Origin: Oehlia diaphana
Taxonomy: Eukaryota > Glomeromycota > Glomeromycetes > Glomerales > Glomeraceae
Assembly: GCA_003833135.1 (NCBI GenBank)
Contig: QZLH01000079.1
Coordinates: 104,730-140,715, forward strand
Length of the DNA stretch: 35,986 bases
Direction: 5' to 3'
Part shown: positions 11,560 to 23,051 of the stretch, in pieces
How the letters are laid out: the number at the start of each line of letters is the position of its first letter
Position numbering within the stretch: the stretch's first letter is position 1
The notes under the pieces: model-generated
The model's database searches: none
Told to the model about the DNA's origin: nothing
What the model saw: the letters and a program-made list of their open reading frames with translations, nothing else
Program-made: the position numbers and the translations under genes

Positions 11560-11761
11560 TTTAGCAAACTTGTATGACCTGCCTTGGATTAGACACATAG
11601 ACAACGTAAACAATTTGAAGTGTCAAAAAAGAAAAAAACGACGATACCATCACATATCTGCCGATCCTCCAACTTCGACCTCTTCGTCCAAACGGAAATG
11701 CAACTCTCTCATCAACGATACGTACACTCACTTGATAAAACCATCGACAAAGAACTTTTAA
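11560..11761 (+). pseudogene. coding-like fragment, unrecognised
   Basis: An open frame whose second half has non-random composition: a YDLPWIRHIDN segment, then a basic run (KRKKRR) and a Ser/Thr-rich part ending in TAA at 11759-11761. The upstream part looks like AT-rich noise. This could be an exon entered at an acceptor near 11563 or a transposon relic. No family is recognised and no partner exon was found. Confidence 0.2.
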
Positions 11762-12680
11762 ATGTAGAAGTCAACATACGATGAATTATAAGCAACTTTC
11801 TACATTCTGGTACTGACAATCCAACCTTTCAGAAGATAAACTTTAATTTTCAAATATTAAAGATTTATTTCCTTTTTCTTCATTTTATTCTCTTCCACTT
11901 TTCTTCCTCTTATTTTTAAATATGCGCTAGTTTAGTTTCTTGTTATTACTGTTATGGTTCTAATTGTGCGTTTTTTTTAATAGTAGACGGTCTTGTATTC
12001 AGTGGTCTTACATCAGGTTTCTTAAATTCTACGCACAGTACTGTATATTTGCATAATATATGTAGTTTGTTACTGTGTATGAGTTCTACAAGTCATAAAA
12101 ATAAATAAAAAACGTGCTTTATATAAAAGGAAGTAACGTAAAGCAATATAATTAACTTTGTGTTTCGTGCTTTATAATAGTGTACAGAGAAATATTAGTG
12201 TACAAAGATAACGAAAATTAGTAATGTTACGTGTACTCATTTTAGTTAATCTACGTTACGCACTTGCACTTTTGTACTGTATCTTTGTACTATGTCATTG
12301 TATTGCACCTTTGTTACCTTGGTAGTCACCGTATTACGTTACAAAATTTTAATCGGAAATTTATTTTTCCACAAGGTTTTATATTGTAGAATATAAATGA
12401 TGTTATACTTGGTGAGTTTAAGTTTACGTTACCTTGGAAACCATAGTTGATAAGAGATTTTTAATTGGTCGTGATTTGCAATTAATCAAATGTTAATTTC
12501 CATAATTCCTGTTCCGATATGTGATTGTCGTTATAATGTAATTGTCTATGAGCGAATTCTACCCATTTAGTTTTTTCTGAACTAAATAAATTTTATCAAA
12601 TTCAATTTCAAATTTCATAATTGAATTAGGTTAGTCCGTTAAGTGACTTCCCATTATAGTTTGTAACATAATGAGTTCAT
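11762..12680. other. intergenic with a cluster of ACGTTAC / GTAACGT motifs
   Basis: Between 12130 and 12435 the motif ACGTTAC or its complement (full or one-base variant) occurs five times, near 12131, 12225, 12252, 12331 and 12423. A TATATAAAAGG box lies at 12120-12130. This resembles a regulatory region, but no gene could be assigned to it with confidence. Confidence 0.3.
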
Positions 12681-12683
12681 TTT

Positions 12684-12788
12684 CTTTATATAAATAAACA
12701 TAAATTGCACATTATACCAATATTGAAGAAATAGGCATCGAGAGATCATCTCGTTCACACTCATTAACAATGTTTAATGTTAGAAAAG
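12684..12788 (+). CDS. possible promoter and tiny first exon
   Basis: A TATA-like TTTATATAAATAAAC (12685-12699) is followed about 75 bp later by ATG at 12770. That start opens six codons (MFNVRK) and then a donor, AAAAGGTAAATTT, in phase 1. The layout TATA, leader, short first exon, donor is plausible. I could not find a convincing second exon downstream, so the gene may be dead or spurious. Confidence 0.18.
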
Positions 12789-13444
12789 GTAAATTTAATT
12801 TTATTGACTTTTGCATACATAAAATTAATAATTTATTGAAAGTTACTGTTTTGTCAGATTCATTATTATGCACGTTTGATTATAACATATTTCTTCTTAG
12901 AATTAAACATGAATATGAATCAATCTATTGAGTTTATAAATACTGTTCTTTTTTCGTAGAAATCTGAACAGGAATATTTTACATAATATTTTAATGAAAT
13001 AAATTTACATTTGAATGATTTAATGGTTATTTTTGAAGTACATTACAATTTTCACATGTGTATCAACCTTTTAAATCAATACGATATATATAATCAATGA
13101 AAAAAAATTTCATCATTTCATCATACAAGATAATTGTAGGCAGAGTATTACAATTATTCTTCGGAATATTATTCTTAAAATAGGAGCGGTAATTGTGGTA
13201 ATATTGAAGTAGTGTCAAAAATAATTATTGATTTTAGAAAATTTGTCTCGGGCTTCCTTGATTATTTAAAAAATATTTTGTTTACCTTGAATAGTACTTA
13301 TTTCTTGAACATCTCCCAAGTTAATATAACTCCTTTTGTTTATATATTTCGGGTCATCTAATTCTCTATCTAATTAAGTGATGTGAAAATAAACAATCTG
13401 CAATAACCACTAAAAAAATCCTTTTTTAATAATTATTTGTAATA
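12789..13444. other. intergenic, nothing recognised
   Basis: AT-rich DNA between the possible first exon and the MITE. No coding frame, RNA gene or repeat boundary is supported. Confidence 0.5.
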
Positions 13445-13922
13445 CACAGTGAAATTCGATAAACCGGATCTATCGGTTCCACTAAAAATATCCGGTTTAT
13501 CGGGATATCCGGTTTAGCGAAAAAATTTTTGATAAAGTGAAAATATATTATACTGAATTTTCATGTTAATAAAACTAATATACGCCATAATTTAATTTTT
13601 CATCTTAGTTTTAAGTCATATATTTCATGAAAATGAATATAAAATAATTTTAATTGAAAATATAAGTAATACATAACTTCAGCCTAAATTTAATTCAAAG
13701 ATTTACCGCATCACGTTGCTTAAATTTTATTGGTTGATGATCACGTGATCCGGTTTATCGAGTCATTTTTACTATAGCTGGTTAGAAAATTGATCCGTTA
13801 TAGCGAATATCGAGCTTTTACTAGTAAACTCCGGTATATCGAAACTATTTTAATATACGTGATTTGGTTCCAGCTAAAAAATCCGGTTTAGGCCCAAATC
13901 CGGTTTATCGAATTTCACTGTG
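13445..13922. mobile_element. 478-bp TA-flanked MITE (Tc1/mariner or pogo type)
   Basis: The ends are inverted repeats starting CACAGTGAAATTCGATAAAC and continuing to CGGAT (25 bp, perfect). TA lies on both sides (13443-13444 and 13923-13924), the target duplication of Tc1/mariner-type elements. Subterminal ATCCGGTTTATCG motifs recur inside in both orientations. There is no transposase frame, so it must be mobilised by an enzyme encoded elsewhere. A palindrome, ATCACGTGAT, lies within. Confidence 0.85.
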
Positions 13923-14070
13923 TAGATATTATTAAAACTGAAACCCTATAGAAAATTTTTCAGAAAAATGTTCACATGTCTGATTTTATTCGGAATAAAA
14001 ACTAGAAAAATGATCATTTATCGGAACGTTTTCCAGAATTTTTTTTATAGAGAAAATAAAAAAATGATAG

Positions 14071-14840
14071 TGTTTAAATATGGAAGAATGGTTCCTTTTG
14101 GAAAAAGACGGTCTTCCTGGCAAATTTAAAGATGAAGAGCAGATGGTAGGTGTGATACAAAAGTCATCGAAATGCTGGGATCATTCATAGAAGAAGAAGA
14201 GGGGTTTTACCGTCGTCATCAAAAACTCGGTGCTTGGGTTAGGCTAACATTTGATCTCTATGGATAAAGAAAAGGTTAGTACTGCACAACTTACGGACAG
14301 ATGAATCACCACTGAACCGCCGCCTCAGCCTTCGGTTGATGAGGTAGCTGATACGGTACGGTTGGAAAAACTGGTTAGTCCACCTAAACCGATATCGATT
14401 CCACCTAAAGATCACACATCACCAGCAGTAGTAGTAGATATGATTACGGATTTAAGAAAGAATGAGTAGAAGATCGAATTTTCGAAAAAGAACTGTGTAC
14501 AAAAAAAAATCAAGAAGATCTACACCAATCGAACTTGACACATACAATTTAGTTAATGCGACTTGCTCGGCAAGGTTATCTTACCCACCAGAAAACTGAA
14601 GCTTCAACAACAAATGGTACAAAAGAGGGTAAGAAGCGTGTTATAGAAAGGATTGATTAAGTAGTTAAGGTTATCAAAATGGAGACGATAAAAACTAAGC
14701 ACAGAAATAAAAAAATAAAAACGTTAATTTAGATAGATCTCGTGGTAACAGTTATAGGTAACGCGTCTATAATTTTTTGTATGTTTGTACTTTGTTGCAT
14801 TGAGTTTAATAAAGAATACGTGTTACTAACAAAAAAAAAA
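14071..14840 (+). mobile_element. dead retroposed copy with poly(A) tail
   Basis: The body is less AT-rich than its surroundings and ends in AATAAAG, 18 bp, then ten or eleven A. A 7-bp direct repeat ATGATAG lies at 14064-14070 and at 14841-14847, as expected for target-primed retroposition. Broken coding is visible: a frame from ATG 14080 (MEEWFLLEKDGLPGKF..) stopping near 14190, then a Pro-rich frame about 14307-14470 with PPPQPSVDEVAD and SPPKPISIPPKD. Later pieces around 14550-14640 include LMRLARQGYL. The frames are interrupted by stops and shifts. It resembles a gag or other retroelement protein, but no domain is recognised. A processed copy of a host mRNA is the alternative. Confidence 0.5.
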
Positions 14841-14847
14841 ATGATAG

Positions 14848-15551
14848 CGATAGTGCTTATGGATTAAAAAGTGTATGAAGACATCAATATCATAATTAAT
14901 CTTGTAATATTTGCTTTGTAACATGTCAAGAGGTTAAAAAAGTAATTTTGATTCTTTTTGATACCATGATCAGTAGTGGTGCAAACTAGGATGATCGTTT
15001 GATACATTTTTTGATGTGAAAGACTAAAAGAAAGAAATATAATGAAAATTTGAATTTATCTAAAATGCGAGCGTACCTTGTAATACTATCGGTAATTTAG
15101 GCAACAAAAGTAATGTGTTATAATTACTTTGTTTAGTTCATAACAGATAAAGAGTCATTTGATGGACCCAGTAATATATATAAATTCCTTTTTTAGATAA
15201 TTTTTGATAATGCCAGTCAGCATTATCATAATTCCAGCCCGTACAGCTCATAGTAAAAAACTTTTTATCACCTGACCCCTATACATATCTTTGACGTATG
15301 ACATAATTAAAAAATAATTAAATAATTAAGACAAATAAAAATATTAAATATTTTTTATTATTTATATAAAATTAAAATTAATAATAATTACTGCTCTTTT
15401 AATTAACAGCATCATTTAACATTTTCTATATGCAATTTTACTATTATTAGTATATAAACGAAGGATATAAAATCATAATGATAATACTGTATGTAAACAA
15501 TTCACTCTAATCTAGTATTTAAAACATTATCAACTAGTTATGTCAATATAA
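14848..15551. other. intergenic, nothing recognised
   Basis: AT-rich DNA. The phrase ATAACAGATAAAGA at 15139-15152 recurs at 17935, so small repeat fragments are present. There is no supported gene. Confidence 0.5.
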
Positions 15552-15629
15552 TTAAATTCCCATATTATTATTAACTTCTTTATTAGTATTAGGTATATTT
15601 AGTTCTTCACGCAATCCATTTTCTCCATC
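15552..15629 (-). CDS. possible terminal exon, unrecognised gene
   Basis: On the minus strand a good acceptor (AATCTTTCAG) precedes 25 codons and TAA. The peptide reads DGENGLREELNIPNTN and ends NNNMGI, a polar composition like the Asn-rich tails of genes in this genome. Donor and upstream exons were not found in the AT-rich DNA between 15630 and 15900. It could be the last exon of a small gene or chance. Confidence 0.25.
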   Translation of the reverse strand, partial: DGENGLREELNIPNTNKEVNNNMGI

Positions 15630-16545
15630 CTGAAAGATTGGATTTATAGATTTATAAAATTATAGTAGTAGAATATGTTGATATGTTAAATTTCGAAACT
15701 TAAAAGCAGTTTTCAAATAAAAGAATGATAAAAAATAAAAGACAAAAGTTTATATTATTATATCAAGTATATTAAGTTTAAAAGTAGTTACACTAAAAGT
15801 TTATTATATAAAGCCTAAAATTTAAAGTAATTACGTCAAAAGTTTTATGTAAAGTCCAAGTCTAAAAAAATCCATAAGGCAAAAGTCATTTATGGTGTCA
15901 TATGACAATGTGACGCTACTGACGGGACATTGAAAAAAATGATGTAACTACATGAAACTTGATAGGGAAGTCAATGATATTAATTGAAGCGATTCGTAGA
16001 AATAATCAATCAATCATTATAATTATAAACAAGATCTTTCGCGACAGTACGTGTTGTATCTAAAATTTTTTCATTTGAATTTACTTCGACACTTTGAGAC
16101 AAGCAAATTATAAATCAGGCAGCTGACAACCCATTCTTTCCTTAATAAACATAATTTTTGTTAAGCAAGAAGAAAGTGTCTGCGAGACTGTGACAGAGGG
16201 AACTGTTAGAAGCTAACATCTAGTGGTGCCAGCTGACTTTATTGTACAAAAATTACTGACAACATAAGGCATCTGCGATGTGCGGGTAAGTGTTTAATAC
16301 ACTAATTTCAAAGATCATAAGAAAATATGAGGATTAATTTATATAGCTGTTTGGTAGTTCTTGTGAGGTACCTGGCAAAATTCTAAAACTAAACAGCAAG
16401 TTCCTTATCGATCTACCACCACTTTTAGACATTTGGAAGCTCTTGATGGTAGAAGATTCCTGCGCGAGGTGAATGAGATGAACCAAGCATTATATAATGA
16501 TGTAAAAAGGAATGTATTTCATTTCAATTTAATTATGGAAAGGAG
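15630..16545. other. intergenic, no gene seen
   Basis: Partly less AT-rich at 15890-16280, with pieces such as GTGACAGAGGGAACTG, but no frame of useful length. Possibly relic transposon DNA leading into the element that follows. Confidence 0.4.
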
Positions 16546-16655
16546 TTCCTGATCAGCTACTTCCTGATTCAGGAGCATCAGTTACTTCCTGGTCCTCACC
16601 TTCGTGAGTCGTGACTCCATTTGTTTTGTTTTTGTTTGTATCATTGAGTTTGGAA
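16546..16655 (+). repeat. dispersed repeat, copy 1
   Basis: Contains CTGATCAGCTACTTCCTGA, then CAGGAGCATCAG, then GACTCCATTTG and a TTTTGTTTG..ATCATTGAG segment. The same series occurs inverted at 31518-31620. This copy has an extra 17 bases or so before GTGACTCC. Confidence 0.7.
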
Positions 16656-16662
16656 ATTAATT

Positions 16663-18407
16663 ATGGAAAGGAAGCTCAAATGTAAAGAGTTGTCAAAGCT
16701 AGGGAAAGTTTTTAGTATTAAAATAAAGGTCCAATATAAATACATATCCATTAGAGAAAATATGTTATTAAGTGAAAATTTTGAATCAAAGTTATTGAAC
16801 AATTCTTTCGGCATTGGTGTTAACAAACATTGGATCGGGTGGTGTAGAGGCGATAGCACGGTTAAAGAGAGGAAGGATCGTGATCGTCGGCAATTAACTA
16901 GAGATTTAACTGCTGAGAAGATGGAAGAATGCAACAATAATGAGTACGAGTTTGTTAAAAAGAAGAAATATGACTTGTCAGTCAGTAAATTTTCTAAGAT
17001 CCTTAAATTATCAAAAAATTGGAAAATTATAGCATATCTTAAGGATCAAAAATCTATGGAATAAGCGGGGGAAATATTGATAGCTAACGGCAATATAGAA
17101 AAGATTTGGAAGGTTAGAAATTTAAGGAGATATATAGAGAAGGGAAGAAACAATAAAAGAAAGTGGCTTACAAAAATAGATAAAGAGAAAATGGAAGAGA
17201 AATTTAAAACGAACAACGAAGAGAAGTTGAATGAACCTTTGTTGGAAACGCCATCTCAAAGAGTTTTTTCTTAATTGGATGGCATTAATAAGTATCAGAA
17301 AACAAAAAGTATCGATAAAAGTCATGGAAAATCGACGGCATTAACGGAGAATAATGTAATGGATACGATAAATAGATAGAAAATGAGTAGAAGAGGAAGT
17401 TGATCAAGATAATAAGGTACGAGCAAGAAATTACAAAAAGACAACGTTACAACCTACAACAGAAGAGGTGAATATTATTATTAACGATCAAAGAGATGGG
17501 AAAACAAAGAGAAAATTCCTTATGAACTTTATATACTCCCACCAATTCTATCGGAAGAGAATGATCTACATCAAATAATTAATGCCGAATGAACGTGAAG
17601 GAGTGTTACCAAAAGTTGAGGAATTGAAGAATATATTCAAAGAGTGCGGAGAAGAAATGGAATGGGAAGCGATAGGAGAGGAGGTATATAAAGAATTTGA
17701 GGATGATTGTAATTCAATACCGTCTACGGAGTGGTTGGCAAAGTTGTAAACAATCATTAAAATGCATGACGCGATACAAAATTTATGACATTAAATAATG
17801 ATTTCACAAAAAGAGTTAAGGAGTACAGGGAAATAGAAGAGTCCAAAAGAAAGGAAGTATCAGAAAAGTTGGAGAGTGGAACGAGAATAGAGTAGATCGA
17901 TTAATCCTAGTTGAAGTCACGTGATTTTACGTTATAACAGATAAAGATTTCCAACAAAAATGTAAAAAGGATTAATAAGGTTTATGTTTATTATTGTTTT
18001 GGATTTTTGGGATTTTGAAGTTTTAATAGGAATTTAAACACGGGATTAGAAAGTAGGGGTCAAGTTTAGTTTTGGGAAATATTTATCTAACACGCTATCA
18101 CAGGTAGTGTATATATAATAACACCATCTAGAATTAGGTTCTTTTTGGATCCGCTGCTAAATTTTCGTGAGTAATTAATTAATTAGTAGGTTTGCTAATT
18201 TTAAATGTGGCATACAGTTTGTAGCTTACATTATCAAATTAAAATTAGCGAGTTATAGATAGAAATTATTAGTTAGTTTGGTTTTTTTGTTTTTTCTTCT
18301 TTTTATTTCTTTTAGTTTATGGAACTTTGTCTGTTTTATATTTTAGATGAATACTATTCGATGATGGTTACACGTTAGCGTGTACTGTTAGTTTCCAAAA
18401 AAAAAAA
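16663..18407 (+). mobile_element. decayed retroelement with coding relics and poly(A) end
   Basis: A run of Lys/Glu-rich coding pieces in shifting frames. 16663-17064 (133 codons) includes VNKHWIGWCRGD and basic RKDRDRRQLTRD. 17077-17274 includes RRYIEKGRNNKRKW. A clear piece at 17581-17748 (LPKVEELKNIFKECGEE, ending EWLAKL) is preceded by a frame near 17510-17590. Base composition is richer in G than the flanks. The 3' part has no coding and ends in eleven A at 18397-18407. The layout resembles an inactivated non-LTR retrotransposon or its ORF1. No reverse transcriptase motif is visible, so the family is not known. Antisense frames here are shadows. Confidence 0.45.
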
Positions 18408-19189
18408 TAATGTTCACTTTTTTTATGATGATCGGCAGAATGATCATGTGACTTTAAATGCGATTTTCTCAAAATCTTACTCCTCATATTCCTCATATAC
18501 AATTTGATTATTTTTTAGGTTATTAATGACAATATATCATATAGAAAAAAATATTTTTGTAACGCTATAATCTATATATACATAAATTAAAAAAATTTAT
18601 TTGATAGTCTCTATATAAATAATTTTAAAATTGTGTAACTTGAAATCTCGTGCCATAATAATCATTATTTGACTGGCTGTCAGGGTCATGTATACTTTTG
18701 ATGTAAGATTTTTCATTGCTAATACAGATCTGGTTAATGAAAAACTTTTTTTTTTTTTGCTAATTCGTTGAAAAAAGCTTATTTTGTATTACTAATGATT
18801 TTTCATTTTCAGCCACAGATCCGAATAAAATGTTTTCGTCTTTTCGGTCTTTTTTTTAGGTCGATTTTTTTTAAAAAAAAATAATATTGTTTTGATCTTT
18901 TTAGAACCAACTAAATTCCTTTTTTTTTATAATATTTTTTCAATTTTTAAAACCAATATTTTAATGATTTAAAAACTGTATTTTGATATTTTCGTTCCAG
19001 TTTTTAATTTTTTTAATTTTTTAATTATTAGTTGATAAGTTTATAGAAAGGATAATAAATTATTTTATAAACAACATCAGGAGAATTACAAAATTATACA
19101 TACGTGAAATACTACGCAAATCTACACCACTCGCGACGATATACGAGTGTGAAAAAGTTAGAGAAATTTTCAATAGTATATAATAACGT
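18408..19189. other. AT-rich intergenic DNA
   Basis: Poly(T) tracts and low-complexity sequence around 18740-19030. No gene or element boundary is supported. Confidence 0.5.
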
Positions 19190-19470
19190 ATTTTTAAAAA
19201 TGACATAATTTTACAATCATAAAAAATGACGTAATTATTTCAATAGATATAAAATTGTGTAATAATTTTAACTATAAAAATAATATGTATATTTGACAAA
19301 TAAAAATAGCGTAATTATTCAACAATAAAAAAAATAGTGTAATTATTTCAAAAGTATAAAATCGTGTAATTTATTTTAATAATAAAACGTGTAAATTTAT
19401 TTTTAATAATAAAACCGTGTAAATTTATTTTAAAAATAATAATCGTGTATTTATTTTTAACAATGAAATT
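19190..19470. repeat. diverged minisatellite, unit about 30-40 bp
   Basis: Some eight imperfect tandem copies of an AT-rich unit containing GTGTAATTATTT or GCGTAATTATTC after an AATAAAAA stretch. The unit drifts to CGTGTAAATTTATTTT towards the right end. Confidence 0.65.
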
Positions 19471-19726
19471 AACATATTTTCTAATAGTAAATAACAAAAT
19501 TTAATAAGAATGTTATTTTATTGTATTGTAAAAATTCGCATATAATCAATCTATAATAAAAACACATAATTAATTATTCGTTTAAATAAAGCTAAAATAA
19601 ATAAAGTTCACCATTTAATAATAACGTGTTAATAAATAAGTTGTTCTAATAAAATAAAAATAAATAATGATAATAAACGACAATAAAAGCGAAAAAAAAA
19701 AGATATAATTTTTACTAATAAAACTA

Positions 19727-19894
19727 TTAGTCAAAGAGATTTCCGTCATCAGTTTCTTCTTCAGAATCCTGATCTTCGATACTATCATTATCTTTCATCT
19801 TTGATTCCTTCTTTTGAATATGCATAATATTGCTTTCTTCTGAGGACTGTAATTTATTTTGCATATCAAGTATAAAAAGCTGATCTCCTGCTGA
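19727..19894 (-). CDS. probable terminal exon with acidic tail
   Basis: On the minus strand an acceptor (TTTCCATTAG) opens a frame of 55 codons to TAA. The peptide starts SAGDQLFILDMQNKLQSSEE and ends in a strongly acidic stretch, SIEDQDSEEETDDGNLFD. The codon composition is far richer than the flanks. Upstream exons should lie beyond 19900, but a MITE and repeats occupy that region and none was found. The acidic, Ser-rich end resembles the fragment at 29923-30054, so the two may come from related genes. Function unknown. Confidence 0.35.
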   Translation of the reverse strand, partial: SAGDQLFILDMQNKLQSSEESNIMHIQKKESKMKDNDSIEDQDSEEETDDGNLFD

Positions 19895-20054
19895 CTAATG
19901 GAAATTGGGACTGGTGGCAAAAAATTGAATGATAGATACTATATTTATTGCTGACCTAATTATTTTTTTTTTTTAAAAAAAATATACGAAGTTTTTATTA
20001 TTAGTATTTTTTATTATTAAATAAATGATTACTGTACATATCTTTTATTAATAT

Positions 20055-20088
20055 TATTAATTAATTAATTAATTAATTAATTAATTAT
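20055..20088. repeat. (TTAA)n microsatellite
   Basis: About eight tandem TTAA units. Confidence 0.9.
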
Positions 20089-20220
20089 CATTTGATCATA
20101 ATGATATGCTGTGAATAAGTCATCCACTACATTTTTTAACTCGTATTACAATTAACAAACCCTTTATCTATTTTAGGTTTAGTTTGGACCTAAGGAACTG
20201 GTTGAAACATAATAACAATA

Positions 20221-20552
20221 GCCCTGTTCATTTCCGGTCGGTCACATTTTTCGGTCAGATTTAAGTTAATTTTGATTGGGCTGATCAGTTTGTACAACGC
20301 AACCATTTTCTGAACTTTTTAGCCCAATTTTTTTGGGGGTTTTATTAGTCGAACGCCAAAAAATAACCAATAATTTCTGTTTACGTGACATTTAAGAAAA
20401 AAATATATATCAATATAAGGAGTTCGAACTAAATTTCAATCTAAAACAGTTTAATTTGCGATCAAAAATAAAAAAATTTTATTGGATAATTTTTTCACAA
20501 CAAAATAACAAAATCAGACCGAAAAATGCAACCGACCGGAAATAAACAGGAC
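20221..20552. mobile_element. 332-bp MITE with TTTCCGGTCGG inverted ends
   Basis: The ends are imperfect inverted repeats of about 40 bp. The left starts GCCCTGTTCATTTCCGGTCG and the right, complemented, GTCCTGTTTATTTCCGGTCG; both go on to a TTTTTCGGTC motif. TA lies on both sides (20219-20220 and 20553-20554). There is no coding capacity. The superfamily is uncertain: the TA duplication suggests Tc1/mariner type, but the CCTGTT start also resembles PIF/Harbinger ends. Confidence 0.75.
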
Positions 20553-20579
20553 TAATATGTATAGATATAAAACCATTAT

Positions 20580-21170
20580 TTTATTTATTTATTTATTTTC
20601 ATTTTGAATTACTAATCGGCTCTTTTTTCTTTATTGCTATTTTAGGTTTAGTCTTGAAGCTTCAGAACGGAGGGTGCCGATTGAAATGTTACTAATCGAT
20701 TATTTTTTTTTAATTTTTATTTTTTTTTTTATATTTCGAACATAACTTCTTCATTGCTATTTTTAGATTCAATCTGAATGGAAGGTGCTGATCAAACTGA
20801 AATAATGTGAATAGTTTAATTTTTTTTCATTTGAATGTTATCAGCCTGTCATTTTTTAGGTTTGATTCTGGTTTTCTGGAACTTTGAAATGAAAAAAAAA
20901 ATATAAATAAAAAAATTACGGAACATTGTCACCTGCTCTGTTTTGATAAGTATCTTCCATTCTAAACATTACTAATCAACCTGCCATTTTTCTTAATTGC
21001 TATATTTAGGTTCAATTTTGGATCTTCAGAACGTAGGATACTGATCAAAATGAAATAATGTGAGTAGTTACTGATATTTTTAATTTTTATTATTTTTTTT
21101 TTTTATTTCAAATATTACTTATTAGCCCATCGTTTTTTAAGGTTCAGAACGGAAGGTACAGGTAGGTGAC
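20580..21170. repeat. diverged tandem repeat, unit about 120-180 bp
   Basis: Four imperfect units, each with TTACTAATC or a variant, a T-run, TTGCTATTTTAGGTTTAG, then CTTCAGAACGGAAGGT, then TGATCAAAATGAAATAATG. A further partial unit lies at about 20130-20215, on the other side of the MITE. The MITE therefore appears to have landed in the array. Confidence 0.6.
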
Positions 21171-22018
21171 AATATTCCGTAATTATTTTTCAAATTTATT
21201 TATTTTTTTTAGATGGCCTGGATATATAAATTTTATTAATTTAACAAATTAACTTAGTTATAAATAACTCCGTATGAGACATCATCTTAATATTAGAATA
21301 ATAATAGTAATGAATATTTATTGTTATAAATAATAAACAATGTATACAAATACTAAGAAATGTTTAAATCTCAAAATTGTATTAATTTCGCAAAAAAATA
21401 TTGTCAAGTTTAATAAAAAAATAATCTACTCTCTTTATTATATTCTTATTAATTATTCAAAAAAAAAAAAAGATTCTTTCGTAATTGTTGATTTTAATTT
21501 GATTTCTGACAAAAACCAGATCTCAAACAATTATACAATTAATCTTTTTATAAAAAAAAAAAAAAATATCTTAAATAATTACTAGCAGTTGCCTGTTGTT
21601 TTGCGATAGGATCATCTACTTAAAACTAATTGGAAAAATAATCTTTATTACTGTTAGAAATATTTAAAAGTTTTTATTGGTTGAAATCAGAAATTTTACA
21701 GTTAAAATGGTAGTTAATTTACATATATTAAAATGTAATAAATTATATTTATAAACTATATTAGATTCTAAGACAATATAACTAATTAACTCTTTTTAAA
21801 TTAATTTACGCCTGATTACTTTCAGCTAACACAGATTAGTTGTTTGAGGTAATTTAGATATAAGTCATCGGTCATCCTGTCACATATGAAATAAATATTG
21901 TCAGAAAAAATTTTTTGATCCGAACCTTTTAGTATATAGTAATATATTAGTATTTTTTATTTGTAACTATATAGTGATACTTAAGTATATAGATTCTATA
22001 GTAAAATTAAGGGATTAG
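21171..22018. other. AT-rich intergenic DNA
   Basis: Low-complexity sequence with no convincing gene. The open frame at 21340-21585 is rich in Lys, Asn and Ile and looks like AT-rich noise. Confidence 0.5.
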
Positions 22019-22020
22019 TA

Positions 22021-23049
22021 CAGTCGCACCTCCATAAGTGCACCCTCTATAAGTGCATTCCCTCCCTATATGCACGCCATGGCTTGGTCCCAAGCTAGGG
22101 ACTTAGAGCTAAGTGCACACCCTCTATGTTCTACACGTGNNNNNNNNNNNNNNNNNNNNNNNNNNNNNNNNNNNNNNNNNNNNNNNNNNNNNNNNNNNNN
22201 NNNNNNNNNNNNNNNNNNNNNNNNNNNNNNNNNNNNNNNNNNNNNNNNNNNNNNNNNNNNNNNNNNNNNNNNNNNNNNNNNNNNNNNNNNNNNNNNNNNN
22301 NNNNNNNNNNNNNNNNNNNNNNNNNNNNNNNNNNNNNNNNNNNNNNNNNNNNNNNNNNNNNNNNNNNNNNNNNNNNNNNNNNNNNNNNNNNNNNNNNNNN
22401 NNNNNNNNNNNNNNNNNNNNNNNNNNNNNNNNNNNNNNNNNNNNNNNNNNNNNNNNNNNNNNNNNNNNNNNNNNNNNNNNNNNNNNNNNNNNNNNNNNNN
22501 NNNNNNNNNNNNNNNNNNNNNNNNNNNNNNNNNNNNNNNNNNNNNNNNNNNNNNNNNNNNNNNNNNNNNNNNNNNNNNNNNNNNNNNNNNNNNNNNNNNN
22601 NNNNNNNNNNNNNNNNNNNNNNNNNNNNNNNNNNNNNNNNNNNNNNNNNNNNNNNNNNNNNNNNNNNNNNNNNNNNNNNNNNNNNNNNNNNNNNNNNNNN
22701 NNNNNNNNNNNCCTCCATAAATGCATTCACGTGACTATTATGTAATATTGACCAATCACTGGTAGCTGTTTGGTTCTTTAAAATAGATAAATTTGACAAT
22801 TTACATTTTTTTGAATAAAAAATATTTTTCAATCTTTTTAATTTTATTATATTATTTCACACCACAGATTATTTTGTATGCGCAATTCTTTCATTAAAAT
22901 GAAGATATAAAATAAAACCGAATTTAAATAAATATTCTCTCCAATTACTAATATTGATTTTTCTATTGGCTGTTCTTTAAGTGCACACCCTCCCTAACTG
23001 CATGTGCATGGCCGGGCCCCAGGTGCGTGCACTTATGGAGGTGCGACTG
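22021..23049. mobile_element. pogo/Tc1-mariner-like TIR element with sequence gap
   Basis: Perfect 23-bp inverted ends start CAGTCGCACCTCCATAAGTG and finish CAC. TA flanks both sides (22019-22020 and 23050-23051). Subterminal copies of AAGTGCACCCTC and TGCAC..CC motifs extend the inverted symmetry. The visible 457 bp hold no transposase frame; a coding core could be in the 572-base gap, whose true size is unknown. Just after the gap the CCTCCATAAATGCATTC string again resembles the TIR, so a nested or rearranged copy is possible. The frames made of X residues are artefacts of the gap. Confidence 0.8.
22140..22711. other. assembly gap (572 N)
   Basis: A run of undetermined bases inside the TIR element. 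Probably a scaffold join at a repeated element. Confidence 1.
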
Positions 23050-23051
23050 TA

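Noticed and set aside
16641..17757. Minus-strand frames over the retroelement relic
   Set aside because: Antisense shadows of the plus-strand Lys/Glu-rich coding pieces.
19190..19470. CRISPR-like array
   Set aside because: The units are short, diverged, AT-rich and without unique spacers. The genome is eukaryotic, so this is a minisatellite.
22070..22832. Five long frames over the gap
   Set aside because: Created by undetermined bases, not by sequence.
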